Of a stretch of DNA of 64,000 nt, positions 9,783 through 18,885 are shown one piece after another. The stretch comes from Granulosicoccus sp964390335 (GTDB lineage Bacteria > Pseudomonadota > Gammaproteobacteria > Granulosicoccales > Granulosicoccaceae): the NCBI GenBank assembly GCA_964390335.1, contig CAYMHU010000007.1, forward strand, positions 1 to 64,000, written 5' to 3'. A model generated the notes under the pieces. It searched no databases. It was given only the letters and a program-made list of their open reading frames with translations, and had not been told where the DNA came from. Position 1 is the first letter of the stretch, and every line of letters begins with the position of its first letter. Both the position numbers and the translations under genes were made by a program.

Positions 9783-11063
9783 CTAAAGCCTAGCATCGAC
9801 GCTGTCTATGGGAAGTGCGCTTTTTATGTCATAGAGCACGGTGTCCTTTGTACCGTAGGATCTGATTTCATCGCTGCCCATCTCGATAAACTCGTTGTGA
9901 CCCACGGCTAATATGATGGCGTCGTATCGTCCGGGTTCTAGTTGCGACGCTGTTTTAATCTGATATTCGTGCATCGCTTCTTCGGCATCAACCCAAGGGT
10001 CGTACACCTCAACATTTGCATGATAACGTTGTAATTCATGAATAATATCAACCACGCGAGTATTTCGTAGGTCAGGACAATTCTCCTTAAATGCTAAACC
10101 TAGCACCAGAATATTCGCACCAACCACATGCACCTTTTTACGCAGTAGCATCTTAATAACTTGACTAGCTACGTATTCACCCATTCCATCGTTTATCTGT
10201 CGGCCAGATAAAATGACCTGTGGGTGATAGCCAATTTCCTGAGCTTTATGAGTCAGGTAGTACGGGTCAACGCTAATACAATGCCCGCCAACCAAGCCAG
10301 GACGAAAGGGTAAAAAATTCCACTTAGTGCCCGCAGCCTCTAACACTTCCAAAGTATCGATACCTAGCTTGTCAAATATTATGGCCAGTTCGTTGATTAA
10401 CGCGATGTTCAAATCACGTTGCGTGTTCTCAATTACTTTAGCTGCTTCTGCAACTTTGATGCTGCTGGCTAGGTGCGTGCCGGCGGTAACTATACGCTTG
10501 TACAGTTTGTCGACTTCGGTGGCGACCTCGGGAGTCGAGCCTGCCGTGACTTTCATAATTGTACTAACCCGGTGTTCTTTATCGCCAGGGTTAATTCTCT
10601 CGGGGCTGTATCCAGCGTAGAAATCTTTGTTAAACACTAATCCTGATTGCGCTTCCAGAATCGGTACGCAAATTTCTTCGGTAGCGCCTGGATAAACCGT
10701 GGACTCGTAGATTACAACCGAACCGGGTTTCAGTATTGAGCCAATAGATTCACTGGCTTTTATCAGCGGGGTTAGATCGGGTTGCTTGTGTTTGTTTATT
10801 GGCGTCGGTACCGTAACAATAAACACTTTACAATTTTCTAAGTCGGAGAGCTTGCTTGTAAACTCGAGCTGCTTACTGGCGGATAGCTCCTCAGTAGAGA
10901 CCTCAAGCGTGCGATCATGTTGATTGCTTAGTTCTGCAACGCGTGCTTCATTTATGTCAAATCCGATGGTGGGAGAAGCTTTTCCGAATTCTACTGCCAA
11001 AGGCAATCCGACATACCCGAGACCAATAACAGCTATTCGATCGTTTGGAGCAATTTTAAACAT
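9783..11063 (-). CDS. UDP-N-acetylhexosamine 6-dehydrogenase (TviB/WbpO type)
   Basis: This enzyme is a UDP-sugar dehydrogenase of 426 residues. It oxidises C6 of a UDP-hexose twice, using NAD+, to give the uronic acid. Visible features are the Rossmann motif GLGYVGLPLA (about 15-24), TVPTPIN, the YSPERINPGD segment typical of the TviB/WbpO/WbpA branch, and the catalytic Cys in GGHCISVDPYYL. Pairing with the downstream epimerase suggests synthesis of UDP-GalNAcA or a similar acidic sugar for the polysaccharide made by the neighbouring locus. Assignment to UDP-GlcNAc versus UDP-GalNAc is inference. Confidence 0.92.
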   Translation of the reverse strand: MFKIAPNDRIAVIGLGYVGLPLAVEFGKASPTIGFDINEARVAELSNQHDRTLEVSTEELSASKQLEFTSKLSDLENCKVFIVTVPTPINKHKQPDLTPLIKASESIGSILKPGSVVIYESTVYPGATEEICVPILEAQSGLVFNKDFYAGYSPERINPGDKEHRVSTIMKVTAGSTPEVATEVDKLYKRIVTAGTHLASSIKVAEAAKVIENTQRDLNIALINELAIIFDKLGIDTLEVLEAAGTKWNFLPFRPGLVGGHCISVDPYYLTHKAQEIGYHPQVILSGRQINDGMGEYVASQVIKMLLRKKVHVVGANILVLGLAFKENCPDLRNTRVVDIIHELQRYHANVEVYDPWVDAEEAMHEYQIKTASQLEPGRYDAIILAVGHNEFIEMGSDEIRSYGTKDTVLYDIKSALPIDSVDARL

Positions 11064-11251
11064 GGATACCCGACAGGTTTAGGAAGCAAATAATTCGATT
11101 TGATATGAAGAATTATACGCGAATATATCGATTAGACAGTGTTCGGCCGTTAACAGGACTGTGAAAATACGTGGTTGTTGAACGATTGTGTGACACCTTC
11201 TTCATTCGCGAACACGATGAATCGATTAGCGCTTACGTTATGTCGAAAGCG

Positions 11252-11806
11252 TTATTCTGAATTTTCAGCGCTGGTCAGTTTAAACTTGTTAGCTGCTGCG
11301 TCATTTGTATGACTGGTATTTATTTTAGTGGAGTTGGTTGCTGATGAATCGGTGGTTTTTAAAATCAGTGCTCGTTCACGATTGTTTTCAGCTAGCTGCT
11401 TGTCAAGCACCCAAAAAAGAGTGACCAACAGCGTAAGTCCGACGAATAGTGCGGCAACTTTCAAAATGTGATTTCTATTCGCCACTGTTGATGTTGAATT
11501 CGAGCTAAACTGCGCACCCGTTAATACGTGAGAACCACTTGCGCTTTTATTTGGAATTGGTTTTGCTACTGAGGAAAGGGGAGTCTTGCCGGTTTTACGA
11601 TAGTTATCGCGTAGCTTGTTGAATGCGGAATTTATTTCGATAAAACGATCTTGTGCGTACGTGTTATCTTCGCCGGAATATCGATCTGGATGCCAGATTT
11701 GAACAAGCACACGATACTGTTTTTCGATGTCAATCCACGAGCTTCCGGATTTTATTTCCAGAGTTTTGAGACACAGATCAGTTTGTTGTTGTTCCGTATT
11801 TGACAT
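11252..11806 (-). CDS. Membrane-anchored J-domain protein (copy 1)
   Basis: This protein has 184 residues. An N-terminal J domain (about 10-70) carries the diagnostic HPD at 39-41 inside YRVLVQIWHPDRY, which would stimulate a DnaK-type chaperone. A Ser/Thr-rich linker and one transmembrane helix (about 114-134) follow, and then a short polar tail. The J domain should be cytoplasmic and the tail periplasmic. There is no G/F region or zinc finger, so it is not DnaJ itself. AGGGATGG precedes the ATG. It is divergent to the initiating sugar transferase, and a clear relative lies on the other side of that gene. Confidence 0.85.
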   Translation of the reverse strand: MSNTEQQQTDLCLKTLEIKSGSSWIDIEKQYRVLVQIWHPDRYSGEDNTYAQDRFIEINSAFNKLRDNYRKTGKTPLSSVAKPIPNKSASGSHVLTGAQFSSNSTSTVANRNHILKVAALFVGLTLLVTLFWVLDKQLAENNRERALILKTTDSSATNSTKINTSHTNDAAANKFKLTSAENSE

Positions 11807-11929
11807 TCAAACCATCCCTATTGCATAACGGGTAACGGCATTTGTTCGTAACTATTGAATTTAATTACAGTTTTTCTGTGTCGCACCGCTAATTTTAATT
11901 GTTGTATGAATCTGTTTATGGGTACATAA

Positions 11930-13342
11930 GTGGGAACCTTTAAGTTCTTTAAAATGCATTTGAGGGTTCCGTTCCTCCTGCTTGCGCTCATTGAATTTTG
12001 CGTCTGTGTCGCAGCGGTATTCATCGCTGTGTACGTACGATTTGATGGTCAGCGCTTATCTGAAATCGAGAGTATCGAATCTCCTGTTGTTAGTTCATTG
12101 TTGTTCGGGCTAATCATGCCGGTCACTATGATGGCGATGGGGTTATATCAAAGTCGTTTTCGCGGCGGTATTCTCGGTGTTTTCTTACGTTCCATCATTG
12201 GCTTTATGTGTGGCGCGGTGGCGCTGGCATTGTTGTACTACTTGATACCTAGCTTGTACTTGGGACGCGGTGTATTCGGCTTGGCACTTGTTCTGGCCTT
12301 TTTCATGGTCGGCACAATTCGCCCTATGTTTTTCTATTATGTAGATCGAGACATTCTGAAATTACGGGTGTTAGTGCTCGGCGCGGGTGAAAAGGCAGGC
12401 TCAATCAGGCGACGGTTACGGCGAAAAGTTGATCGGCGTGGCTTTAAAATAGTGGGATTCCTACCGCTGGAAACAGATCATTCGGTTGACGTAGACGAAT
12501 CGGTACTAACCAGCCTTAATGGACAATCGTTATTAGAGTTTTGTACTGCCAATGCGGTCGATGAAATTGTTGTGGCGGCTGATGAACGTCGCAATGGTCT
12601 GCCATTGCAAGACTTGCTGGATTGCAAACTATACGGCATCGATGTCATCGATTTGTTGGGTTTTTTCGAACGCGAACAGGGTAAGTTGCCGTTGGATATT
12701 CTCAGGCCAGACTGGCTTATATATTCAGACGGCTTTGATGGTGGTGCTTTACGTGATGTATCCAAAAGGTTGTTTGATATTTTCGCGAGTCTGTTAATAC
12801 TCGCCATTACATGGCCGTTTATGCTACTCGCTATGTTAGCCATCAAAATCGAAGATGGGTTCAGTGCGCCGGTATTTTATGGACAAACAAGAGTGGGGCA
12901 TCTTGGTTTGCCGTTTGAGGTGCTTAAGTTTCGCAGTATGTCTGTTAACGCTGAAAAAGATGGCGTTGCGCAATGGGCAACTAAAAATGATTCTCGCGTG
13001 ACTAAGGTGGGAAACTTTATGCGTCAAACTCGTATCGATGAGTTACCCCAAATACTCAATGTGTTGCGGGGAGACATGAGTTTTGTTGGCCCGCGTCCAG
13101 AGCGACCACAGTTCGTGTCGGAATTGTCTGAAAGTATTCCCTACTACAGAGAGCGCCATGCAGTTAAGCCCGGCATTACCGGTTGGGCACAGGTGTGCTA
13201 TCCCTATGGTGCTTCGCATGCCGATTCAGTGCAAAAACAGGAATTCGATCTGTTCTATATTAAAAACCACACCATCTTTTTGGACATGTTGATCCTATGC
13301 CAAACAGCTGAAGTTGTTCTATTTGGGAAGGGTGCAAGATAG
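11930..13342 (+). CDS. Polyprenyl-phosphate sugar-1-phosphate transferase (exopolysaccharide initiation)
   Basis: This protein starts a polysaccharide repeat unit by moving a sugar-1-phosphate onto undecaprenyl phosphate in the inner membrane. It has 470 residues: four N-terminal hydrophobic segments (about 10-120), a CoA-binding-like nucleotide domain (about 145-250, VLGAGEKAGSIRR), and the catalytic bacterial sugar transferase domain (about 270-465). The last shows KRLFDIFAS, KFRSMS, RIDELPQ, GDMSFVGPRPERP and KPGITGWAQV. The overall form resembles the EpsB/TIGR03013 group seen in exosortase-linked EPS loci. The start is GTG at 11930, which gives the expected N-terminal helix. Confidence 0.93.
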   Translation: MGTFKFFKMHLRVPFLLLALIEFCVCVAAVFIAVYVRFDGQRLSEIESIESPVVSSLLFGLIMPVTMMAMGLYQSRFRGGILGVFLRSIIGFMCGAVALALLYYLIPSLYLGRGVFGLALVLAFFMVGTIRPMFFYYVDRDILKLRVLVLGAGEKAGSIRRRLRRKVDRRGFKIVGFLPLETDHSVDVDESVLTSLNGQSLLEFCTANAVDEIVVAADERRNGLPLQDLLDCKLYGIDVIDLLGFFEREQGKLPLDILRPDWLIYSDGFDGGALRDVSKRLFDIFASLLILAITWPFMLLAMLAIKIEDGFSAPVFYGQTRVGHLGLPFEVLKFRSMSVNAEKDGVAQWATKNDSRVTKVGNFMRQTRIDELPQILNVLRGDMSFVGPRPERPQFVSELSESIPYYRERHAVKPGITGWAQVCYPYGASHADSVQKQEFDLFYIKNHTIFLDMLILCQTAEVVLFGKGAR

Positions 13343-13423
13343 CAGTAGGCACCTGCAAAGCACTTATTCAATAGGATTAATCTTAACGGGTAGCGAGCCG
13401 CTAGCGGTGAACAACGGGACTAT

Positions 13424-14005
13424 CTAGTTGCCAATTAATTTCGAACCATTTCCCAGCACCATACTTTTGCGTTGATTTTGCGCGCCGATCTTCCCTGAAT
13501 CTTGCAAAAATTCACTCGGGGTTGCGGTATTGAGAACACGGGTGGCTTCCTCTGCTGCTCGATTCTTAGCGCTCATGTCCATGTAGACAAAAACACCTAT
13601 GCCGCAAGCGATGGTGAGTAGCGTTGGAATCAGTAACGACGTACGTTTAGCGCGATGCACGGTGTTGTGAATGTCCGACGATTGTCGCTGCTCCAGAACA
13701 CTCGATTGCATCACATTTGAGTCGACGCGCTGTTCTGGGCGTAGCTCATCTGGTTTGGAGGTGTTAATCGCATCAATTTGGTAGGGCAAGCGATTCTTTT
13801 CACGATGAAAGTTGCGCAAATTATTGAAAGACTTAGTTAATTCAATAAAAATTTTCTGCGCATGTTCGCGCTCAGCAGGTCTATCTGTGTACCGATCAGG
13901 ATGCCAAACATTCACTAAACGACGATAGTTGGCGCGAGCAGTCTTCCAGTCTGAAATGCGATCCAGTTCTAGAAGTTCATAATCTCGCTGAAATTGCGTA
14001 CTCAC
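13424..14005 (-). CDS. Membrane-anchored J-domain protein (copy 2)
   Basis: This protein has 193 residues. Its J domain shows HPD at 35-37 in YRRLVNVWHPDRY and a second helix FIELTKSFNNLRNFHREK that closely matches copy 1 (FIEINSAFNKLRDNYRKT). One transmembrane helix (about 123-143) and a short periplasmic tail follow. The GTG at 14005 is chosen because GGAG lies 7 nt before it; the longer TTG start four codons upstream would overlap that site. It is convergent with the sugar transferase and divergent from the exporter gene. The linkers and tails of the two copies are dissimilar, so the duplication is old. Confidence 0.85.
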   Translation of the reverse strand: MSTQFQRDYELLELDRISDWKTARANYRRLVNVWHPDRYTDRPAEREHAQKIFIELTKSFNNLRNFHREKNRLPYQIDAINTSKPDELRPEQRVDSNVMQSSVLEQRQSSDIHNTVHRAKRTSLLIPTLLTIACGIGVFVYMDMSAKNRAAEEATRVLNTATPSEFLQDSGKIGAQNQRKSMVLGNGSKLIGN

Positions 14006-14017
14006 TATGGTCTCCAA

Positions 14018-14360
14018 CTCTCAAATTGAGAGCTTACATTCGTTTAACCTTCAAATCCTTGAGGTTCAGTTACTATAACTGGGTTGTGTATATTTGTGGA
14101 ATCTGCGCTGTCCAGAGCAGTTTTTAGTCACATCCCAATATAATGCACTGGCGCGTGTGTGAACATGCACCAGTAGCCGATATTGCCCAATTTGGGTAAT
14201 TATTGTGCCGTATTGGCCGCTAGTTTGGCAGGTTTGACGATCAGCCAGCTGAGCGACTTAGGGCGCCAATTCGGGTTTGAAAACCGCGATGTTGTGTGAA
14301 GCACTATAAACACTATTTGTGCTCAGGCACATAAGTTATTTAATAGAGAATATTACGAGA
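14018..14360. promoter_or_regulatory. Divergent intergenic region with inverted repeats, upstream of the export operon
   Basis: About 340 nt without a gene separate the second J-domain gene from the exporter gene. I see a 12-bp imperfect inverted repeat at 14147-14174 (ACTGGCGCGTGT, then ACATGCACCAGT after 4 nt) and a perfect palindrome CCCAA-T-TTGGG at 14186-14196. Both lie in the expected control region of the polysaccharide operon. Promoter elements cannot be assigned with confidence; a sigma-54 GG-N10-GC element was looked for and not found at these repeats. Confidence 0.4.
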
Positions 14361-14984
14361 ATGAGTTATTTGCGTTACCTTGTTGTGCTGCTTGCCTTTG
14401 TGGCTGTTGGATGTGTCTCTTCCGGCGGAGTTCTGCCAGAAGAAGATCGTCCACCTGAGTTGGCTCCGGGCAGTAATCCGGAATACCGGCTAGGCCCAGG
14501 TGATGTTGTCAGTGTCAGTGTTTGGAAAAATCCTGATTTGTCGGTCAGAGTTCCGGTCAGACCTGACGGCTATATATCCGTCCCTCTGGTTGGTGACGTG
14601 CTGGCAGGTAAGCGCACGCCTAGCGAGATCGCCGCAGATACCGAGAGCAAATTACTGCAATTCATTCTGACCCCTAAAGTATCCATTATTGTAGAAGAGC
14701 TGAACAGCGCGGAATTCCAAAACCGCGTTCGAGTCGTCGGTGGGGTTGCAGACCCTAAATCAATTTCGCATCGCGATGGTATGACCGTCTTAGACTTAGT
14801 GCTTGAAGCCGGAGGGGTGAATGAGTTCGCGGCGCCTGAGAATGCAAAGCTGTACCGATCAGTCGAAGGTGAAACGAAGGTGTATCCAGTTTATTTGGAT
14901 AGTATTTTGAAAGACGGTGTGCTGGATACAAACTACCGATTGTATCCTGGAGATGTAATTACAATTCCTGAACGACGGTTCTAA
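14361..14984 (+). CDS. Outer-membrane polysaccharide export lipoprotein (Wza/EpsA-like)
   Basis: This is a polysaccharide-export (OPX) protein of 207 residues. It has a lipoprotein signal with a Cys following VAVG at about residue 18, a poly_export domain (PEYRLGPGDVVSVSVWKNPDLS, about 40-130), and one SLBB-type domain (VRVVGGVADPKSI... YRLYPGDVITIPERRF). It would form the periplasmic/outer-membrane exit of the polymer. It is shorter than E. coli Wza and lacks the C-terminal amphipathic barrel helix, as in small OPX proteins of PEP-CTERM-type loci. The ATG at 14361 is preferred over a GTG at 14319 because it opens the signal peptide directly. Confidence 0.9.
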   Translation: MSYLRYLVVLLAFVAVGCVSSGGVLPEEDRPPELAPGSNPEYRLGPGDVVSVSVWKNPDLSVRVPVRPDGYISVPLVGDVLAGKRTPSEIAADTESKLLQFILTPKVSIIVEELNSAEFQNRVRVVGGVADPKSISHRDGMTVLDLVLEAGGVNEFAAPENAKLYRSVEGETKVYPVYLDSILKDGVLDTNYRLYPGDVITIPERRF

Positions 14985-15018
14985 GAAAATAATAACAAAT
15001 GGAATTTAGGCAGATTTG

Positions 15019-16554
15019 ATGAGTAACATTACTTTAGACGAGTGGGCTCCACTGCTTTCGCGAGAAGCTGTAGCAAGGCGTGGAACCCTGCTTGCCATAT
15101 TTGCAGGCATAGCAATCTTGTTTTTGATTGTTGCCGCACTTTGGCAAAAGAAATACACCTCCGTCGTACAACTTCGGGTAGACAACAAGAATGCTGTGCA
15201 GGAAGTGGCCGGTGTTGCTACTGCTATTGAAGTTAATCAGGCCAAAGTGGCGCGTGAAACCCTATTCAGTTCTGAGATTATGGACCGGATCGTTGATGAT
15301 CTTGGCTATGTAAAACCGGGTATGTCTGCCATTGCCAGAGCGCGAATCAAAGAAGAAATTGTTCAAGACACTGAAATTATCAACATAGACAATCAGCTGC
15401 TGGATATTGTTGTAGAAAATACCAACGCAAAACTTGCTTATGAAACGGCCAGCTTGTTTGCTGATCTGTTTTTGAAGAAATCGATGGCCACATCGAGCCA
15501 AGAAACCTCAGACGCTTTTGATTTCGTTGTAGGGCAAGTTGACGCTTTCCGATCTAAACTGGAAGACGCTGAAGCGCGTCTTGAAGCTTTCCGACTCAAA
15601 TACCCGGGTGTTGCGCCAAACACAGAGGGCAACGTGAACACGCGTATTATCGAATTGCGTCGGGATATAGAAGAGGCAAACCTGAAGTTTGCCGAATTTG
15701 ATCAGCGACGCCGTTCACTTGAGCGTCAAATAGCCAATGAATCATCGTCGATGGCCCGTGAATTCCGCGCGAACCGCACTCGCCAGAGAGTCAATCAGTT
15801 GCAAGCCCAAATTGATACGTTGCGTTTATCTTATACCGATGATTATCCGGATATTGTTCGTTTGAAACAGCAAATCAGTGAAGTGCTTGCGGCTTCAAAC
15901 AGGGACGATACCAATTCACAGATAGCGGGCGCGGGCTTTATCGCGAGCGATAGCCTTGCGTATCAAACAATGCGCAGCGAACTAGCCAGTGTTGCTTCGG
16001 AGGCTGAATCATGGAGATCGCGGGCTTCACAGCTGAACAGCTTATTAGACGATGAAATCAAACGATCTTCTGTGTCAGGCAAAGTTGAGCGCGAGCTGAC
16101 TGAACTAACACGAGATTACGAAATCAATAAAAAGATCTACGAAGAGCTTATCACCAGCCAAGAAAGTGCCAGGTTATCAATGCAGTTAAGTGCCGAACAA
16201 CAGGGTGTACTATTTAGCATTCAGCAGCCCGCCAATTATCCCGTGCTGCCTACTGGGCTTCGATTTATGCATATAGCGGCGGCGGGTTTGTTGTTGGGTC
16301 TCCTAGTACCGATTTTCTTTCTAATCCTGTTCCTGAAATTAGATCCTCGAATCCGAACTGCTTCTGCTGTAACCGATTTGTTGGAACTTCCGCTACTAAC
16401 AACCGTTCCAAACATGAGCACTAAAAACGAGAAGCAACCGTTTTTTAGTCGACCCGGTACCGCTATTGGTGTGGTCGTCTTGGTTGTAGCGCTTTACGTA
16501 GTAGTAGCAATTGTAAAATACACAATTGCCTTAAACTCCACGGGAGCTGTGTAA
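15019..16554 (+). CDS. Polysaccharide chain-length determinant / Wzc-N-like co-polymerase
   Basis: This 511-residue inner-membrane protein has a Wzz-type architecture. It has an N-terminal transmembrane helix (about 23-42) and a long periplasmic coiled-coil region (about 130-380, with the LRLSYTDDYPDIVRLKQQI motif near 275). Two more hydrophobic helices follow (about 418-440 and 482-503). The PxxP-like stretch QQPANYPVLPTG precedes the second helix. It would set polymer length and pair with the downstream ATPase-like protein, whose start overlaps this stop by one base. The ATG at 15019 replaces a TTG one codon earlier. Confidence 0.9.
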   Translation: MSNITLDEWAPLLSREAVARRGTLLAIFAGIAILFLIVAALWQKKYTSVVQLRVDNKNAVQEVAGVATAIEVNQAKVARETLFSSEIMDRIVDDLGYVKPGMSAIARARIKEEIVQDTEIINIDNQLLDIVVENTNAKLAYETASLFADLFLKKSMATSSQETSDAFDFVVGQVDAFRSKLEDAEARLEAFRLKYPGVAPNTEGNVNTRIIELRRDIEEANLKFAEFDQRRRSLERQIANESSSMAREFRANRTRQRVNQLQAQIDTLRLSYTDDYPDIVRLKQQISEVLAASNRDDTNSQIAGAGFIASDSLAYQTMRSELASVASEAESWRSRASQLNSLLDDEIKRSSVSGKVERELTELTRDYEINKKIYEELITSQESARLSMQLSAEQQGVLFSIQQPANYPVLPTGLRFMHIAAAGLLLGLLVPIFFLILFLKLDPRIRTASAVTDLLELPLLTTVPNMSTKNEKQPFFSRPGTAIGVVVLVVALYVVVAIVKYTIALNSTGAV

Positions 16555-17423
16555 TGACCGATAGAGCAAAAATTGCGAACGTTAAGTCTATTGTGCAGCA
16601 GCAACAAGGAAAGCGGGAACGACGCGAACGTAAAAGCATGAATCGCTCGATGGTACCTGTTAATCCCAAAGAGCAACCTAAAACTAGCCTCCAAGTAGCA
16701 AATGAGTCGGTCAGTCTGGCTGATAAGGCCCGTGCTGACTTAAGCAACATGGAAGAAGCTAAACTGTTTAGTGATCGCCAGTTGGAGCTTCTGGGTATTG
16801 TGCACCCGCGTTCTAAAGATCGCGCGCTAGTCGATGCAATGCGTCAGCTAAGAACGAAGTTGTATTCCTTGCAAGAAGGCAATTTTTCAGTGTTGGTTAG
16901 CTCCGTGCTACCACAGGGTGGGGGCAGTTTTGTCGCGCTGAATCTGGCTGCTACTATCGCTTTTGATCAAGCAAAATCGTCACTGCTAGTTGATGCTAAT
17001 TTACACGACCCTGTCATTCATCGTTTATTGAAGCTAATTGGTCGTGAAAAATCCCATGGTCTTATGGAATACCTAGAACACCCTGAGCTGGGTGTAGAGC
17101 ACATCGTTAGCCCAAGTGGTGTGCCTCGAATGCGAGTTATTCCAATTGGTCAACATAATGAAATCAGTGCCGAGCATTTTACATCGGCTCGCTACAAACA
17201 GCTAATGATTGATATCAAAGAGCGCTATGATAATCGTTACGTGGTCGTCGATGGACCTGCAATGACAACATCCGCTGATGCACGGATTCTCTCAGATATA
17301 TGCGATTACACGGTGTTAGTTGTTCCTTATGGTGGTGTATCCCCCGGTGTATTAGACAGCATCGTTGATGAAATCGATGAGACACGTCTTGCTGGAGTTG
17401 TGATCAACAATCAACCCGGCTAA
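16554..17423 (+). CDS. BY-kinase-like ATPase of the polysaccharide locus, P-loop lysine missing
   Basis: This 289-residue protein is of the CpsD/EpsG/Wzc-C family. It has a basic N-terminal region and a ParA/MinD-like fold from about 85. The Walker A region reads LPQGGGSFVALNLA (119-132), where the family normally has GxGKS/T, so the lysine is absent. Walker A' (LLVDANLHDP, 144-153) and Walker B (VVVDGP, 230-235) are recognisable. There is no C-terminal tyrosine cluster; the protein ends VVINNQPG. EpsG-like relatives with weakened P-loops are known. I therefore call it a partner of the chain-length protein and doubt autokinase activity. Confidence 0.85.
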   Translation: MTDRAKIANVKSIVQQQQGKRERRERKSMNRSMVPVNPKEQPKTSLQVANESVSLADKARADLSNMEEAKLFSDRQLELLGIVHPRSKDRALVDAMRQLRTKLYSLQEGNFSVLVSSVLPQGGGSFVALNLAATIAFDQAKSSLLVDANLHDPVIHRLLKLIGREKSHGLMEYLEHPELGVEHIVSPSGVPRMRVIPIGQHNEISAEHFTSARYKQLMIDIKERYDNRYVVVDGPAMTTSADARILSDICDYTVLVVPYGGVSPGVLDSIVDEIDETRLAGVVINNQPG

Positions 17424-17514
17424 ACAATTATGCCGAATAGCCCTCATTAGTTAGGCCGTCATTGCGGTAGCCTTATCGCGTCTGTGAGTCCGCCTTTTAA
17501 GAGTTGAAATTTAC

Positions 17515-18885
17515 GTGCAGCAAAAGAGAATTATTAGTGCAATAGTGCTTTTCGGGTTGTCACCTTTAGTGTTGGCGCTTGAAATGGGTTTTGAAAGCTC
17601 AGCTAGGTTCGACGCGACCGATAATGTATTAGGCGCAGAAAGCGGTTTCGAAGAAGAGGGCCAAATAGCGAACATAACCTTTGGTGTGTACGGCGAGCAG
17701 CAAGGCACCAAAGTACGAGGGGCGTTTGCTGGAGAACTATCTTCGCAGCGTCGCGTAGATGATCCCGATGACGAATTTACTGCTGTAAGTCAGTTTCTGG
17801 GTGCAGCTGAAATCTCCATCACCCCTAGAGCCTTTACTTGGTATATCGGCGATATTTTAGGTGGTGTTCGGGCCGACAACGGATTGCAAACAATCAACGA
17901 CGAAGAACAAGCTCGCCGTAATGTATTTGTAACCGGCCCTCGTTTTGAGTATGAAATCGATTCTGTTAGCCGAGCGAATGCGCAGTTTCGTTATGTAAAC
18001 CAGAGTGAGGAAGGTACAGTTCTGGAGTCGTTGTACAACACCACAGCCAGCTATGAATACGACACCAGTACGGCAAATACCTACGGTGTGTCGTTCGGCA
18101 ATATATACACGGACCACCCGTCAACTGACTTGGAAGGCGATTTTAATCGTTTGAGTCTAGGTGGTTTCTGGCGAAGAAATCGTGGTCAGAATGAGTATTT
18201 CGCGTCATTAGGTGGAACGAGATACGATACCGAAACTGAAGCATTGAACGGTGTTAATGCCCGCTTTCGTTATGATCGAGCACTGTCAGAAGAGAAAAGT
18301 ATTAATCTGAGTTTTCGTCGAGATCTGCGTGATCAAACACTGAACGAGATTGATACGCTCATAGAAAACGGTACAGGTGTGGATGCCACAGGCGATGGCT
18401 TCTTCGATGAGACGCGTATTGACGCGGGGTATAACTTTAATACCGGTCTAACCACATTTAATGCAAGCGTTGGCGTGGGTCAATCAGATTTTAGATTACT
18501 AGCAGACAATACCGGCGCAACATCGAACGGCGACTCCGAAGATAGAAATAACTTGTACGGACAATTTTATTTATCGCAGGTTATTACCAGTGGATTTCGA
18601 ATCTCTACTGGTGCAAACTATATTGCGCGAGAATACATTAACCGCGATGACAATAGTCAGTCGGTAGTGGGCTCAATTGAATTAGAAAAGCGTTTGAGTC
18701 GTAGCTTTATTTTCGATCTCGGTTACTTTGCTTCATATGGCGATGGGCAACGAACTTCTGAGGAGACTAATCTGCTTGAAGACTTCGAAATAGTGGAAAA
18801 CCGCGTGAAAGTCGGTATTCGTTGGGCGCCACCCAGCAGAGCAGACAAGGACGTCGCTATAGAACTTCGCTCTCTACTTCAATGA
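17515..18885 (+). CDS. Outer-membrane beta-barrel protein of the polysaccharide locus
   Basis: This 456-residue protein starts at GTG 17515 with AAGAG upstream. A signal peptide (about 1-21, ending LALE) is followed by many alternating aromatic/polar strands (for example NEYFASLGGTRYDTETEA and SINLSFRRDLRDQTLN), consistent with a porin-like barrel. It resembles the outer-membrane proteins found in PEP-CTERM/XrtA-type EPS loci (TIGR03016-like), but I cannot confirm that from sequence alone. It would sit in the outer membrane and help pass or anchor polymer. Its stop overlaps the next start as ATGA. Confidence 0.75.
   Translation: MQQKRIISAIVLFGLSPLVLALEMGFESSARFDATDNVLGAESGFEEEGQIANITFGVYGEQQGTKVRGAFAGELSSQRRVDDPDDEFTAVSQFLGAAEISITPRAFTWYIGDILGGVRADNGLQTINDEEQARRNVFVTGPRFEYEIDSVSRANAQFRYVNQSEEGTVLESLYNTTASYEYDTSTANTYGVSFGNIYTDHPSTDLEGDFNRLSLGGFWRRNRGQNEYFASLGGTRYDTETEALNGVNARFRYDRALSEEKSINLSFRRDLRDQTLNEIDTLIENGTGVDATGDGFFDETRIDAGYNFNTGLTTFNASVGVGQSDFRLLADNTGATSNGDSEDRNNLYGQFYLSQVITSGFRISTGANYIAREYINRDDNSQSVVGSIELEKRLSRSFIFDLGYFASYGDGQRTSEETNLLEDFEIVENRVKVGIRWAPPSRADKDVAIELRSLLQ

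Noticed and set aside
13398..13407. CCGCTAGCGG palindrome after the sugar transferase
   Set aside because: It is a 10-nt palindrome with no loop and no T-run; too short to call a terminator.
14018..14360. Sigma-54 promoter for the polysaccharide operon
   Set aside because: No GG-N10-GC element with a fitting context was found near the repeats.
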